DNA from: an uncultured Bacteroidales bacterium
GTDB lineage: Bacteria; Bacteroidota; Bacteroidia; Bacteroidales; Paludibacteraceae
Direction: 5' to 3'
DNA: 64,000 nt
Assembly: GCA_937916355.1 (NCBI GenBank)
Contig: CALFTM010000057.1
Location: 1 to 64,000, forward strand
The notes below the pieces were generated by a model. The model was not told the DNA's origin and did not search any database. It saw only the letters and a list, made by a program, of their open reading frames with translations. Shown here piece after piece: positions 25,499-34,657 of the stretch. Made by a program: the position numbers and the translations under genes. How positions within the stretch are numbered: position 1 is the stretch's first letter; every line of letters starts with the position of its first letter.

Positions 25499-27133
25499 TT
25501 ATTTCCTCTCCAATTCTCGAAGAGAGTCCATCTTCTTTTTCTCCAAGAACCCATATATTGTGTCAAGGTGTTCGGTGACTTTTTGGTTACCGAACTCATA
25601 CACTTTGTTCACCAAACCATCAAGAAAATCTCTATCATGAGACACCACTATCAGTGTACCGTCAAAATCCTTTAAAGCACTTTTCAAAATATCCTTCGTC
25701 TTCATATCCAAGTGGTTGGTGGGCTCATCCAAAATTAGAAGATTCACAGGTTCCAACAGCAGCTTAATCATTGCCAAACGAGTCCTTTCTCCTCCAGAAA
25801 GCACCTTAACCTTCTTCAGAGAGTTGTCGCCGCCAAACATGAATGCCCCCAACAGATCTTTTATTTTGTTGCGGATTTCCCCTTGCGCAACGTCATCTAT
25901 GGTCTGAAAGACTGTGAGTTCGCCATCCAAAAGAGAGGCTTGGTTTTGAGCAAAGTAACCAATCTGCACATTATGCCCCAATTTCAGTTCTCCTTGGAAA
26001 TCGATTTCGTCCATAATACATTTCACCAAGGTTGATTTACCCTCTCCATTTCTACCTACAAAAGCCACTTTGTCTCCACGTTCGATAGTAAAAGAGACAT
26101 TTTGAAACACAGTATGCTCGCCATACGATTTTGCCACTTGATTGGCAATGACCGGATAATTTCCAGAACGAGGGGACGGTGGGAATTTTAACCGAAGAGC
26201 AGAGGTGTCTTCTTCATCTACCTCGATGATTTCTAATTTCTCCAACATTTTCACACGAGACTGAACCTGCAATGTTTTTGAGTAAGTTCCCTTAAACCTC
26301 TCAATAAATTCTTTCGTTTCAGCAATCATCTTCTGTTGCTCGTCGTATGCTTTTTGCTGCTGTTCTCTACGCTCTTTCCGCAACTCCAAATAATGGGAAT
26401 AGTTGGTTTTATAATCGTATATCCTTCCCATTGTCACCTCGATGGTTCGAGTTGTAATATTATCGACAAATGCACGGTCGTGAGAGATCAGGACAACAGC
26501 CTTGGAACTATTTATCAAAAATTCCTCCAACCATTGGATGGACTCAATATCAAGGTGGTTGGTCGGCTCATCTAACAAGATGACATCAGGTTTTCTAAGT
26601 AATATTTTCGCCAACTCGATTCTCATTCTCCAACCACCACTAAACTCCTTTGTGGGTTTTTGAAGGTCATCTCGCTTAAAACCCAATCCCAACAAAACCT
26701 TTTCGACATCTGCGGCATAGTTTGTCTCTTCGATAGAATAAAATTTTTCACTAAGGGTAGAAACTTGCTCAATTAGCTTCATGTAATCGTCTGAATCATA
26801 ATCCGTCCTTGTTGCCAATTCATTATTGAGGCGTTCAATCTCCTTCTCCATTTCAAACAATTCGGAAAAAGCTAATGATGCCTCCTCAAAAACGGTTCTT
26901 CCATCTTCTGTCATCAGGTGTTGAGGCAAGTAGGCGACAACGCACTCTTTGGGTGCGGCAACCTTCCCTCTTGTTGGTTTCTGCACGCCCGCAAGAATTT
27001 TCAGCAAGGTGGACTTCCCCGCCCCATTTTTACCCATGAGGGCTATCCGATCTTTTTCATTGATTTGGAACGATATATTTTCAAAAAGTGTAGAACCTCC
27101 AAATTCTACAGTTAAATTGTCTACAGAAATCAT
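25499..27133 (-). CDS. ABC-F family ATPase (ribosome-associated)
   Basis: This 544-residue protein has two ABC domains and no membrane segments. Walker A motifs are GKNGAGKST (about 35-43) and GRNGEGKST (about 355-363); signatures are FSGGWRMR and LSGGERTRL; both Walker B motifs read LLDEPTNHLD or LILDEPTNHLD. A charged interdomain linker (about residues 240-310) is the P-site tRNA interaction motif expected of ABC-F translation factors. It resembles the YbiT/YdiF/Uup group. Members relieve stalled ribosomes or protect against antibiotics; which role applies here is open. The gene is monocistronic or cotranscribed after tamL, 33 bases away. Confidence 0.93.
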   Translation of the reverse strand: MISVDNLTVEFGGSTLFENISFQINEKDRIALMGKNGAGKSTLLKILAGVQKPTRGKVAAPKECVVAYLPQHLMTEDGRTVFEEASLAFSELFEMEKEIERLNNELATRTDYDSDDYMKLIEQVSTLSEKFYSIEETNYAADVEKVLLGLGFKRDDLQKPTKEFSGGWRMRIELAKILLRKPDVILLDEPTNHLDIESIQWLEEFLINSSKAVVLISHDRAFVDNITTRTIEVTMGRIYDYKTNYSHYLELRKERREQQQKAYDEQQKMIAETKEFIERFKGTYSKTLQVQSRVKMLEKLEIIEVDEEDTSALRLKFPPSPRSGNYPVIANQVAKSYGEHTVFQNVSFTIERGDKVAFVGRNGEGKSTLVKCIMDEIDFQGELKLGHNVQIGYFAQNQASLLDGELTVFQTIDDVAQGEIRNKIKDLLGAFMFGGDNSLKKVKVLSGGERTRLAMIKLLLEPVNLLILDEPTNHLDMKTKDILKSALKDFDGTLIVVSHDRDFLDGLVNKVYEFGNQKVTEHLDTIYGFLEKKKMDSLRELERK

Positions 27134-27166
27134 ATATTTAGAATTTAATTTTTCATTAATTGAGGA

Positions 27167-29494
27167 TTAGAACGGATGACCGATCGCAAAATGGAACGCA
27201 CAATCATCCTTCCAATTCAACCCTTTAAAACGCCACTGCTCCCCTTCTTTACGAGATGGATTATATGCTTTTAATCCCAAATCGAAGCGAATCAAGAAAT
27301 AAGAGAAATCAAAACGGATTCCAGCTCCATAAGCCAATGCGATTTGCTTGAAAAACCGGTTAAACGTAAATTGCCCATTGGGTTGAGACTCATAATCCTT
27401 TATAGTCCAGATATTACCTGCATCAACAAAAACCGCCGCTTCTATCTTCCAAAAGAGTTTGGCTCGATACTCCAAATTCATCAGCAATTTTATGTCTCCG
27501 GTCTGCTTCACAAAATCATTCAGATTTTCCGAATAATAGTTTCCGGGACCAAGAGTTCTGACCGACCAGCCTCGCACGCCATTTGCACCACCTCCAAAAA
27601 AACGTTTTTCAAACGGCACAACCGATGCATTTCCATAAGGATAGGCAATTCCGATGTTAAAATGGCCTACCAAATGATTTCGCTGGTCGAAGGCATAATT
27701 ATAGGCGAAATCGAACTCTCCTTTCACATATTGCGCATAAGGAATGTCCCCCACTTCATACTGCCCCTCTTCATTTTTCCTCCGTCCTAATATGCTATTT
27801 ACCCCCTGTAAAATATTACCTGCTGTTTCTATGGAAAAACGATAATACTTTTTATTCACCGCATTAGACAAATGGTTGTCATACGAATAAGAAAAACCGG
27901 TACTCATCACAAAGTGGGAAGAGTAACTCTCCCTTAAAACCGAATATCGGTCTGCACTATAAACGGAATCAAAAATCGGTGAAGTGGAAATCTTCACATA
28001 GTTCAAATTTATCAAATCAATCGTGTACTTGTAAAATCGACGACGATTCAACAAATACTTCATTCCAGTAGAGATCGTCGTACGTTCATAAGTTTCTGGA
28101 CGAACCTGATAGTTATAGTTTATTTTAAATTCAGTATGAGCCTCCACCCATCTTTTGAAATTGGTGGAAACGAATGGGAAGATAAAACGGGGGAAATTCA
28201 AAGACATTTCTCCTCCCAAATCTAAGACATACTGATGGAAGATTTCTGAAATGCCTGAATAAGCCTCCTGCGCATACTTTGCCTTCACTTCAAAAACCTC
28301 TGAACCTCTGAAAATGTTCTTATGGGCATATCCAAGATTGGCGGCAAAACCTAAATCTCCGTTCGAGTTTGTCCCTTCTATGTCAAATGAGAAAGACTGC
28401 GGTTTGGCGGAATAAAGAACGATGTCACAATCCAACTCATTTTTTCCATTATGTAGATCCTCAAAACGAATGTTCGATTGTCGAAGGATTCCGAGGGAAT
28501 TAAATCTGGAATAGGTTCTCTCCACAAGGAAATCACTGTATATCATTCCGGGAATGATGCGCAAATCCTCCTCCAAATTGCGTGGTTTTAAGAGGGGTCT
28601 GCCATTTGAGTAGATTGTGATTTTATCATTGTAGACCAAAGTGTCCAACGGACCTGAATTGGAGGCGTTGACCGTCGAACCATTATAGGTTGTGATGTTG
28701 ATGTTCCTTACAGTAAAACGAGGATGTGATTTTTCCACTTCCGTGCCATCTGCCATCACCTCCTTATAAGGTTTTAAAAGTATCTTCAAATCAACCTCAT
28801 GGTCGCCAACAGAACTATCTGCAGAAAAGGCGATATACTCTTTGTTGAATTTATAAAACCCTCTTCTTCGCAAAAATGTTGTGATGCGCTGGCGTTCAGA
28901 ATCGAGTACGTCTATATCAAACAAATTACCTTTTTTCAGCAAGGTCTGAGAATATCCGTAACGCCCCTGCAACAAGGAGTCGATTCGATAATCACTTGTA
29001 AAATTATTCTCTACATTTCTGATTTTGTAAGGTTGGTTGGGCTTGACGATGTATTTCACCTCCATCTTTTTTTCACGTCTCTGCTTTGCCGACGAGGTGA
29101 CCTCTGCGTGCATATACCCTTTGGTCTTCATGTACTTCTGAAGTTCTTTTTCAGACTGGTAAGTCAAAAAAGGGTCGTATATCACAGGTTGCTCTCCTAT
29201 CTCCCTTAACTTACGATTGATTTTTTTAGAGGTGTCCCTACCAGAAAGGTTATAAACGCCCAAATAGATTCGAAACAATCCAAATGCTTTAAAATTGGGC
29301 CTCTGCCGTAAATAATCTGACAATTCGCTGCTATTCACAGTATTGTCCTCAACTTCCACTGTGACCTTATCAAGCAAATAGCTCCCTTCTGGCACATACT
29401 TGGTAGTAGAACAAGCAGACAAAACAAGAGCTAATAGTCCGACTATCAGCCACAACTTGATTCGTTTATGAACATATACTCTCTCCACTTCCAT
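27167..29494 (-). CDS. tamL: TamL-type BamA/TamA family outer-membrane lipoprotein
   Basis: The 775-residue product begins with a lipoprotein signal (WLIVGLLALVLSACSTTKYVP), then POTRA-like domains (about 40-390) and a C-terminal 16-stranded barrel with the family FFGGGANGVRGWSVRTLGPG motif and a terminal GHPF. In Bacteroidota TamL replaces TamA and works with an inner-membrane TamB to deliver outer-membrane components. tamB often lies adjacent but is not here. The ATG at 29494 is used; an upstream in-frame TTG overlaps a possible -7 element at 29504-29511. Confidence 0.92.
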   Translation of the reverse strand: MEVERVYVHKRIKLWLIVGLLALVLSACSTTKYVPEGSYLLDKVTVEVEDNTVNSSELSDYLRQRPNFKAFGLFRIYLGVYNLSGRDTSKKINRKLREIGEQPVIYDPFLTYQSEKELQKYMKTKGYMHAEVTSSAKQRREKKMEVKYIVKPNQPYKIRNVENNFTSDYRIDSLLQGRYGYSQTLLKKGNLFDIDVLDSERQRITTFLRRRGFYKFNKEYIAFSADSSVGDHEVDLKILLKPYKEVMADGTEVEKSHPRFTVRNINITTYNGSTVNASNSGPLDTLVYNDKITIYSNGRPLLKPRNLEEDLRIIPGMIYSDFLVERTYSRFNSLGILRQSNIRFEDLHNGKNELDCDIVLYSAKPQSFSFDIEGTNSNGDLGFAANLGYAHKNIFRGSEVFEVKAKYAQEAYSGISEIFHQYVLDLGGEMSLNFPRFIFPFVSTNFKRWVEAHTEFKINYNYQVRPETYERTTISTGMKYLLNRRRFYKYTIDLINLNYVKISTSPIFDSVYSADRYSVLRESYSSHFVMSTGFSYSYDNHLSNAVNKKYYRFSIETAGNILQGVNSILGRRKNEEGQYEVGDIPYAQYVKGEFDFAYNYAFDQRNHLVGHFNIGIAYPYGNASVVPFEKRFFGGGANGVRGWSVRTLGPGNYYSENLNDFVKQTGDIKLLMNLEYRAKLFWKIEAAVFVDAGNIWTIKDYESQPNGQFTFNRFFKQIALAYGAGIRFDFSYFLIRFDLGLKAYNPSRKEGEQWRFKGLNWKDDCAFHFAIGHPF

Positions 29495-29503
29495 AATCAA
29501 CTG

Positions 29504-29511
29504 CAAAGATA
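29504..29511 (-). promoter_or_regulatory. Possible -7 element just upstream of tamL
   Basis: The minus strand reads TATCTTTG, an exact TAnnTTTG match, but only 9 bases before the tamL ATG. If real, the mRNA would be almost leaderless. No -33 TTTG is visible. The remaining 29512-29825 gap shows only the plus-strand promoter at 29713. Confidence 0.3.
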
Positions 29512-29712
29512 ACTTATTTTTTCGTTGCCATAGTGCATTTCACGCAATTATCGACTATTTTGCAAAATTTAAGGAATTTCCTCCGAAACAGTTCGAAAAG
29601 ATTCATCCTATACGCGACGCCTAAACGCTCGTAAAAGTCTGAAAGTGAATTTATTTTATCACAATCAAAAAATTTTCCACCCAAAAAACTTCTCTATAAT
29701 AAACAAAATCAT

Positions 29713-29720
29713 TACTTTTG
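29713..29720 (+). promoter_or_regulatory. -7 element for the lipoprotein-menE transcript
   Basis: TACTTTTG matches TAnnTTTG, giving a leader of about 100 bases before the ATG at 29826. Confidence 0.5.
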
Positions 29721-29825
29721 CCCTAAATGGATTCACTTTTTTCCATTTATAGATACAATATAATTATTGTGCGATGCGTTTAAGTATGCGCTAATACATG
29801 ATAAAATTTATATAAAGGGACAGCA

Positions 29826-30404
29826 ATGAACATACGGAAATACATATATATAACCCTAACGCTTCTCACCTCAGCGATTTTCCTAATCGGCTGCGGAGAG
29901 GACACTTATACAGAGGGTAAAGCCTTCCTCAAAAAAGAGAAGGAGGTTTTAGAGAAATTAAACGGAAGTTGGTCAAGAAGGGTGTCTATCGACGAAATAG
30001 AAAGCCTCGATACGTTTCGATTTGAGATTTTCGATGAGCCTACCGTCTTAAAATCACAAGGTATGCAAGCGGAATTTCACGGCAAAATGATATGGACCAA
30101 CACAACCGTCTACCTTGACGAAACAGAAGAGGAAGAGACCAGTATATACTTTTATGTAGAACCCAAATATGATAGAATTTGCGGATATGGTTGGGTTTCA
30201 TCGGGAAGATACGACATCCAAGACGCACAGGTTTTTGACTATGTTTTCTTTAATGAAGATAGTCTGAAACTGACGGAAAACACCATCGGACACTCCAATT
30301 CTAAAGAGCTGAAGCGTGTCATCGAGGTGATTGAAGATGAGGAAACCGAAGATTCAGAAGAAGTAGAAAGCCAGAATGCCGAAGAAGAGGAAAGAGTAAA
30401 GTAA
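29826..30404 (+). CDS. Putative lipoprotein, 192 residues
   Basis: I do not recognise a named family. The N terminus (MNIRKYIYITLTLLTSAIFL, then IGCG) is a lipoprotein signal with the lipobox Cys at residue 23. The mature part is beta-rich with alternating aromatic and acidic residues and ends in a very acidic Glu-rich tail of about 25 residues. It lies 12 bases before menE, so the two share a transcript, though no functional link is evident. Confidence 0.8.
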   Translation: MNIRKYIYITLTLLTSAIFLIGCGEDTYTEGKAFLKKEKEVLEKLNGSWSRRVSIDEIESLDTFRFEIFDEPTVLKSQGMQAEFHGKMIWTNTTVYLDETEEEETSIYFYVEPKYDRICGYGWVSSGRYDIQDAQVFDYVFFNEDSLKLTENTIGHSNSKELKRVIEVIEDEETEDSEEVESQNAEEEERVK

Positions 30405-30416
30405 AACTTCATCTTC

Positions 30417-31400
30417 ATGGAAGATATTAAATTGGAGGATTTCATCAGGGAATGGAATGATGCTTCGGAATATGTGGAAGTACAAACCTCCGGTTCTACA
30501 GGAACTCCTAAAATCATAAAAGCTGAAAAGAAGAAAATGGTCGCAAGTGCAGAAATGACTTGTGACTTTTTGGGTTTGAAAGAGAATGATTCCGCTCTTT
30601 TATGTATGTCTCTGAAGCACATCGGAGCTAAAATGATGGTGGTTCGCGCCATCGTCCGCAAACTCAAACTGATTGAAGTGGCGGTCTCCGGACACCCCCT
30701 CGCAGAACTCTCTTGCGCACCAGACTTTGCCGCCATGGTTCCCCTTCAAGTCTACAACTCCCTACAAAATGAAGAGGAAAAGAAACTTCTATTTCAAATC
30801 AAAAATCTCATCATCGGAGGAGGGGCAATCAACAAAAAAATGGAGGCAGAGTTAAAGGATGCCCCGAACAATATCTGGTCTACCTACGGAATGACGGAGA
30901 CCCTCTCTCATATCGCCTTACGAAAAATCAACGGCAATGATGCCAGCGAATGGTATAAACCCTTCAATGAAGTCTCTTTACAACTAACAGAACACCAAAC
31001 ACTTAGAATTATCGCACCCAAACTTTGCGACACCCCTCTTGACACCAACGACATCGCAGAAATCAACTCCGACGGACATTTCAGGATCATCGGAAGAAAA
31101 GACAACACCATCATTAGCGGAGGGATAAAAATCCAAGCTGAGGAGGTGGAAAGGTTGTTGGGAATCGACGCAGACCACTCGTTTGCGATAGGGGGACTAC
31201 CCGATGAAAAATTCGGACAGATCCTCGTAGCTCTCACAACACCAGAATTTGAAGATACACTAAAAAGCAAGATACCCTTTCTTCCTAAATATTTTCAACC
31301 TAAAAAATTATTCCTGACTGAACAAATCCCGACAACCGAGAATGGGAAAATAGACAGAAAAAAAATCAGAGAAATCCTAAAGGAGATCTCTATGACGTAA
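30417..31400 (+). CDS. menE: o-Succinylbenzoate-CoA ligase
   Basis: MenE activates o-succinylbenzoate with ATP and CoA for MenB. The 327-residue protein is a compact member of the adenylate-forming family: P-loop-like QTSGSTGTPKIIKAEK (about 23-38), NIWSTYGMTETLSHIA (A5 motif), IIGRKDNTIISGGIKIQAEE (A8) and the catalytic Lys in TTENGKIDRKK (A10). It is shorter than typical MenE (about 450) because the N-terminal part is reduced, which is usual in Bacteroidales. It lies 11 kb from menFDBC, with a lipoprotein gene in front. MenE is the best reading, as no other copy is seen. Confidence 0.88.
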   Translation: MEDIKLEDFIREWNDASEYVEVQTSGSTGTPKIIKAEKKKMVASAEMTCDFLGLKENDSALLCMSLKHIGAKMMVVRAIVRKLKLIEVAVSGHPLAELSCAPDFAAMVPLQVYNSLQNEEEKKLLFQIKNLIIGGGAINKKMEAELKDAPNNIWSTYGMTETLSHIALRKINGNDASEWYKPFNEVSLQLTEHQTLRIIAPKLCDTPLDTNDIAEINSDGHFRIIGRKDNTIISGGIKIQAEEVERLLGIDADHSFAIGGLPDEKFGQILVALTTPEFEDTLKSKIPFLPKYFQPKKLFLTEQIPTTENGKIDRKKIREILKEISMT

Positions 31401-31491
31401 AAAAGAGATTTCAACCGTGTTTGCTTGTGGTTTTGCAAAAAAATCACTAACTTCGTGCGATTTTATCAGTCTAATTTAACAACAAAGACCA

Positions 31492-31764
31492 TTGAATACA
31501 AAAGAAATCATATCTGAGTTAAAAGAGCGTCTTCAAACGGACTCGGAGACCATCAACAAACTTTGCAACGCCTTTGCTGAAACTTTAGGCGAGGAGCTTT
31601 GCAATGGCAACTCTCTTTCAGTCTCAGGATTCGGCGTTTTTGAAGCGAGGAGAAAAAAAGAGAGAATCTTCGTAGACCCTACGACAAAAGACAGACTCAT
31701 GTCTCCTCCTAAACAGGTGCTGGCTTTCAAAATGAGCAATGTCCTAAAAGAAAAATTGAATTAA
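31492..31764 (+). CDS. HU/IHF-family DNA-binding protein
   Basis: This 90-residue protein matches HU: helical N terminus (IISELKERLQTDSETINKLC), the GNSLSVSGFGVFEARRKKER beta arm start, the DPTTKDRL stretch in place of the usual NPQTG, and a C-terminal FKMSNVLKEKLN. The arm is shorter in aromatic and basic residues than canonical HU. No in-frame ATG is available, so a TTG at 31492 is the start. It ends one base before the HU-LysM fusion gene, so the two proteins are coupled and may heterodimerise. Confidence 0.88.
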   Translation: MNTKEIISELKERLQTDSETINKLCNAFAETLGEELCNGNSLSVSGFGVFEARRKKERIFVDPTTKDRLMSPPKQVLAFKMSNVLKEKLN

Positions 31765-31765
31765 A

Positions 31766-33466
31766 ATGAACGAAAAGAAAAACATACAAGACCTTTGCGC
31801 AATCATTTCTGAAACTTCTGGCGTTTCTAAAAAAAACTCAGAGGCTTTTTTGCGCACTCTTTTCGACCTTGTGGAAGAGGCTCTCGAAAAAGATGGCATC
31901 GCAAAGGTTCCCGGACTGGGAACGTTCAAAACCACTACTGTTGAGGAACGGAAAAGTGTGAATGTGCGTACCGGAGAGGAGATCATCATCCCATCCTACA
32001 AGAAAGTCAATTTCACACCGTCTAAAGAGTTAAAAGAGAAGGTCAATCAACCTTTCTCTCATTTAGTACCATTCTACACTTTAAAAAAAGAAGGTCCTGT
32101 GGATCCCCCAGAAGAGGAGGACGACACTGAGATTGTAGAAGAGAATGACAGTACCAGTGGTGATTTCACATCAGATATGGCAACTCCTCAAATAGTCTCT
32201 ACACAAGAGGAGGACAGCAATATGGAAGAGACAATAATCCCCCTTGCAACTTCTTTTGAAAAGGAGGCGGACGACTTTTCGGAAGATGAGAAAGAGGAAC
32301 ATAACGAAATAGAGGGAAACATAGAATCCACCGAGGAGAGTTCCCCTCAAACATCTGAAGTCCTGACACCTCCTATTTTCACAACAGGAGAGGAAGAATC
32401 TTCAGATTTAACAGAAAAAACAACCTTTAATAACACAACAGAAATGGAAGACTTCAAAAAAGACTCTAACGAAATGGAGGAGCAAAACGCAAGTGAGGCA
32501 CATGAAGAAATGCAAAATTCAGAAATCCAACAATCTGAAATTCAAAGCTCTGAAATAGGTTCAGAGGAAGTGTACCAAGCAGAACCCGATTATGCCAATG
32601 AGGCAAGTGCAGACGAAGATGGAGTAATTGAAAATTCGGAAACTCCAAACGCTGAAATTCCTTCAGAAGAGGATGTAACAAACGAAGAAGAAGTTTCTCA
32701 TCAAGAAGAAAACGCTCCTTCGGCAACCGAGGAAGAGGGGGAAAACGACCAAGAAGAGGAGACAAAAGAGTCTGCAGAAGAAAAAGCCCAACCAGAAGAA
32801 AAAGTCATAGAAGATGAGAAAAAAAGCTCTAAGAAATGGCTTTTATGGATCTTCATTCTACTCATTTTGGCTCTTGCCGCATTATTCGCCGCAAAATATT
32901 TCATAGATAAAAATGCAGAAGAGAAGAGTGCAGAAGGACAAACATTCACAGAAGAGCCCGCTGCAATTCCAAACGACACACTCCCTACTTCCACTACAGC
33001 GGAAGATACTTACTTTAAGGAGGATACCGTCGCTTCTACGGATGATTTCGTCACCGACGAACCTGCAGAGCCGATAGATTGTTATACAGAACCGGAAAAA
33101 TGCACCACAGAAATTGAGGGTTCAGACCAAAAAGAGATTAAGGACGGACACTCTTTCGACCCTAAACTTGTGGAGTTCATGCAACAAAACTATCCAGAAT
33201 TAAACTTCCCTGCGTTCGTCCCTGTAAAAGAGACCTATACAGTGAAAGATGGTAGTCGTCTGGCTCAAATCTCCAGAAACATCTATGACAATGAATATAT
33301 TTTCTGGGGTTATATCTACGCATTTAACACAGACCAATTGAACAGTCCGAACGACATCAAAACAGGAATGGTCTTGAAAGTGCCTGATTTGGGTTCTGAC
33401 TTCATCGACCCTTACTCATCTAAGTGCAAAAAAATTGCAGCTGAAGTCAATAAGTTTTTACAGTAA
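31766..33466 (+). CDS. HU-like domain fused to acidic linker, transmembrane helix and LysM domain
   Basis: Residues 1-95 resemble HU/IHF (ISETSGVSKKNSEAFLRTLF, KVPGLGTFKTTTVEERKSVN, VNFTPSKELKEKVN). Residues about 110-350 are a Glu/Ser-rich linker. One hydrophobic helix (WLLWIFILLILALAALFAAK) spans about 358-377. After another acidic stretch, residues about 489-543 form a LysM-type module (TYTVKDGSRLAQISRNIYDN, then KTGMVLKVPDL). With the basic-to-acidic layout the HU part should face the cytoplasm and LysM the periplasm, so the protein could link chromosome and cell wall. The gene is coupled to the small HU gene upstream. Function is inferred. Confidence 0.85.
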   Translation: MNEKKNIQDLCAIISETSGVSKKNSEAFLRTLFDLVEEALEKDGIAKVPGLGTFKTTTVEERKSVNVRTGEEIIIPSYKKVNFTPSKELKEKVNQPFSHLVPFYTLKKEGPVDPPEEEDDTEIVEENDSTSGDFTSDMATPQIVSTQEEDSNMEETIIPLATSFEKEADDFSEDEKEEHNEIEGNIESTEESSPQTSEVLTPPIFTTGEEESSDLTEKTTFNNTTEMEDFKKDSNEMEEQNASEAHEEMQNSEIQQSEIQSSEIGSEEVYQAEPDYANEASADEDGVIENSETPNAEIPSEEDVTNEEEVSHQEENAPSATEEEGENDQEEETKESAEEKAQPEEKVIEDEKKSSKKWLLWIFILLILALAALFAAKYFIDKNAEEKSAEGQTFTEEPAAIPNDTLPTSTTAEDTYFKEDTVASTDDFVTDEPAEPIDCYTEPEKCTTEIEGSDQKEIKDGHSFDPKLVEFMQQNYPELNFPAFVPVKETYTVKDGSRLAQISRNIYDNEYIFWGYIYAFNTDQLNSPNDIKTGMVLKVPDLGSDFIDPYSSKCKKIAAEVNKFLQ

Positions 33467-33616
33467 TAAATCAACGAAATATAAAAGCAGTCTTTTTTTA
33501 TTAAAAATTGTTAATATGCACAATAAAGAACAAAAAACCTAAGTTTTTATTCTCAAAGTCATATTTGAATCATAATAAACAAGGATTGTGTAATTGAAAA
33601 ACTAAAAAAAAATACA

Positions 33617-34609
33617 ATGGAGCATATTGATATTAATGCGCTAAACGAGAAGATTGAAAAACAAAGTTCTTTTGTTGACATGCTCGTAATGGGAATGGAT
33701 AAGGCCATCGTGGGACAAAAACATCTTGTCGAATCTTTGCTCATCGGACTTTTAGCGGATGGACACATCTTGCTGGAAGGTGTTCCGGGTCTTGCAAAAA
33801 CATTAGCCATCAAAACTTTAGGACAACTAATCGATGCGAAATACAGCCGTGTGCAATTTACGCCAGACTTGTTGCCTGCCGATGTTATCGGAACAATGAT
33901 CTATAGTCAGAAGACAGAAGAATTTAACATCAAGAAAGGTCCTATTTTCGCTAATTTAGTATTGGCGGACGAGATAAACCGTGCCCCAGCAAAGGTGCAA
34001 AGTGCGTTATTGGAGGCGATGCAGGAGCGTCAGGTGACCATTGGTGAAGAGACATTCATGTTACCTAAACCATTCTTGGTAATGGCCACCCAAAACCCTG
34101 TAGAACAAGAGGGTACTTACCCTCTTCCAGAGGCACAGATGGACCGTTTCATGTTGAAGGTTCACATCACCTATCCAAAACCTGAGGAGGAGAAGCAAAT
34201 CATCCGCCAAAACATCAAGAGAGAGAAGGTTGAAATCAAACCAATCTTGAAGCCAGAGGACATTTTAGAGGCTCGCAAAGTGGTGCATGAAGTTTATATG
34301 GACGAAAAAATCGAGAAGTACATTGTAGACATTGTCAATGCTACCCGTTTCCCTGAACAATACGGTCTGAGCCATTTGAAAGAGATGATCTCATTTGGTG
34401 GTTCCCCTCGTGCATCCATCAATCTTGCATTGGCAGCCCGCGCCTACGCCTTCATCAAACGCCGCGGATTTGTGATTCCTGAACATGTGCGCGCCATCGC
34501 TATGGATGTACTTCGCCACAGAATCGGTCTAAGTTACGAGGCAGAGGCGAACAACATGACTTCAGAGGACATTGTGAATGAAATACTCAATGCTGTGGAA
34601 GTTCCTTAA
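33617..34609 (+). CDS. moxR: MoxR-type AAA+ ATPase of the Bat operon
   Basis: The 330-residue MoxR ATPase has Walker A GVPGLAKT at residues 55-62, Walker B NLVLADEINRAPAKVQSALL, the sensor motif MATQNPVEQEGTYPLPEAQ and the C-terminal lid. MoxR proteins act as chaperones for partner VWA-domain proteins, here BatA and BatB. It is the first gene of a nine-kilobase run moxR - DUF58 - membrane protein - batA - batB - batC - batD - batE. No strong promoter was found in the 150-base gap before it. Confidence 0.95.
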   Translation: MEHIDINALNEKIEKQSSFVDMLVMGMDKAIVGQKHLVESLLIGLLADGHILLEGVPGLAKTLAIKTLGQLIDAKYSRVQFTPDLLPADVIGTMIYSQKTEEFNIKKGPIFANLVLADEINRAPAKVQSALLEAMQERQVTIGEETFMLPKPFLVMATQNPVEQEGTYPLPEAQMDRFMLKVHITYPKPEEEKQIIRQNIKREKVEIKPILKPEDILEARKVVHEVYMDEKIEKYIVDIVNATRFPEQYGLSHLKEMISFGGSPRASINLALAARAYAFIKRRGFVIPEHVRAIAMDVLRHRIGLSYEAEANNMTSEDIVNEILNAVEVP

Positions 34610-34657
34610 TCGAACCCCTAAAACAGTTATTCCGTAATTTCTTTTCAAATTTTCAAG

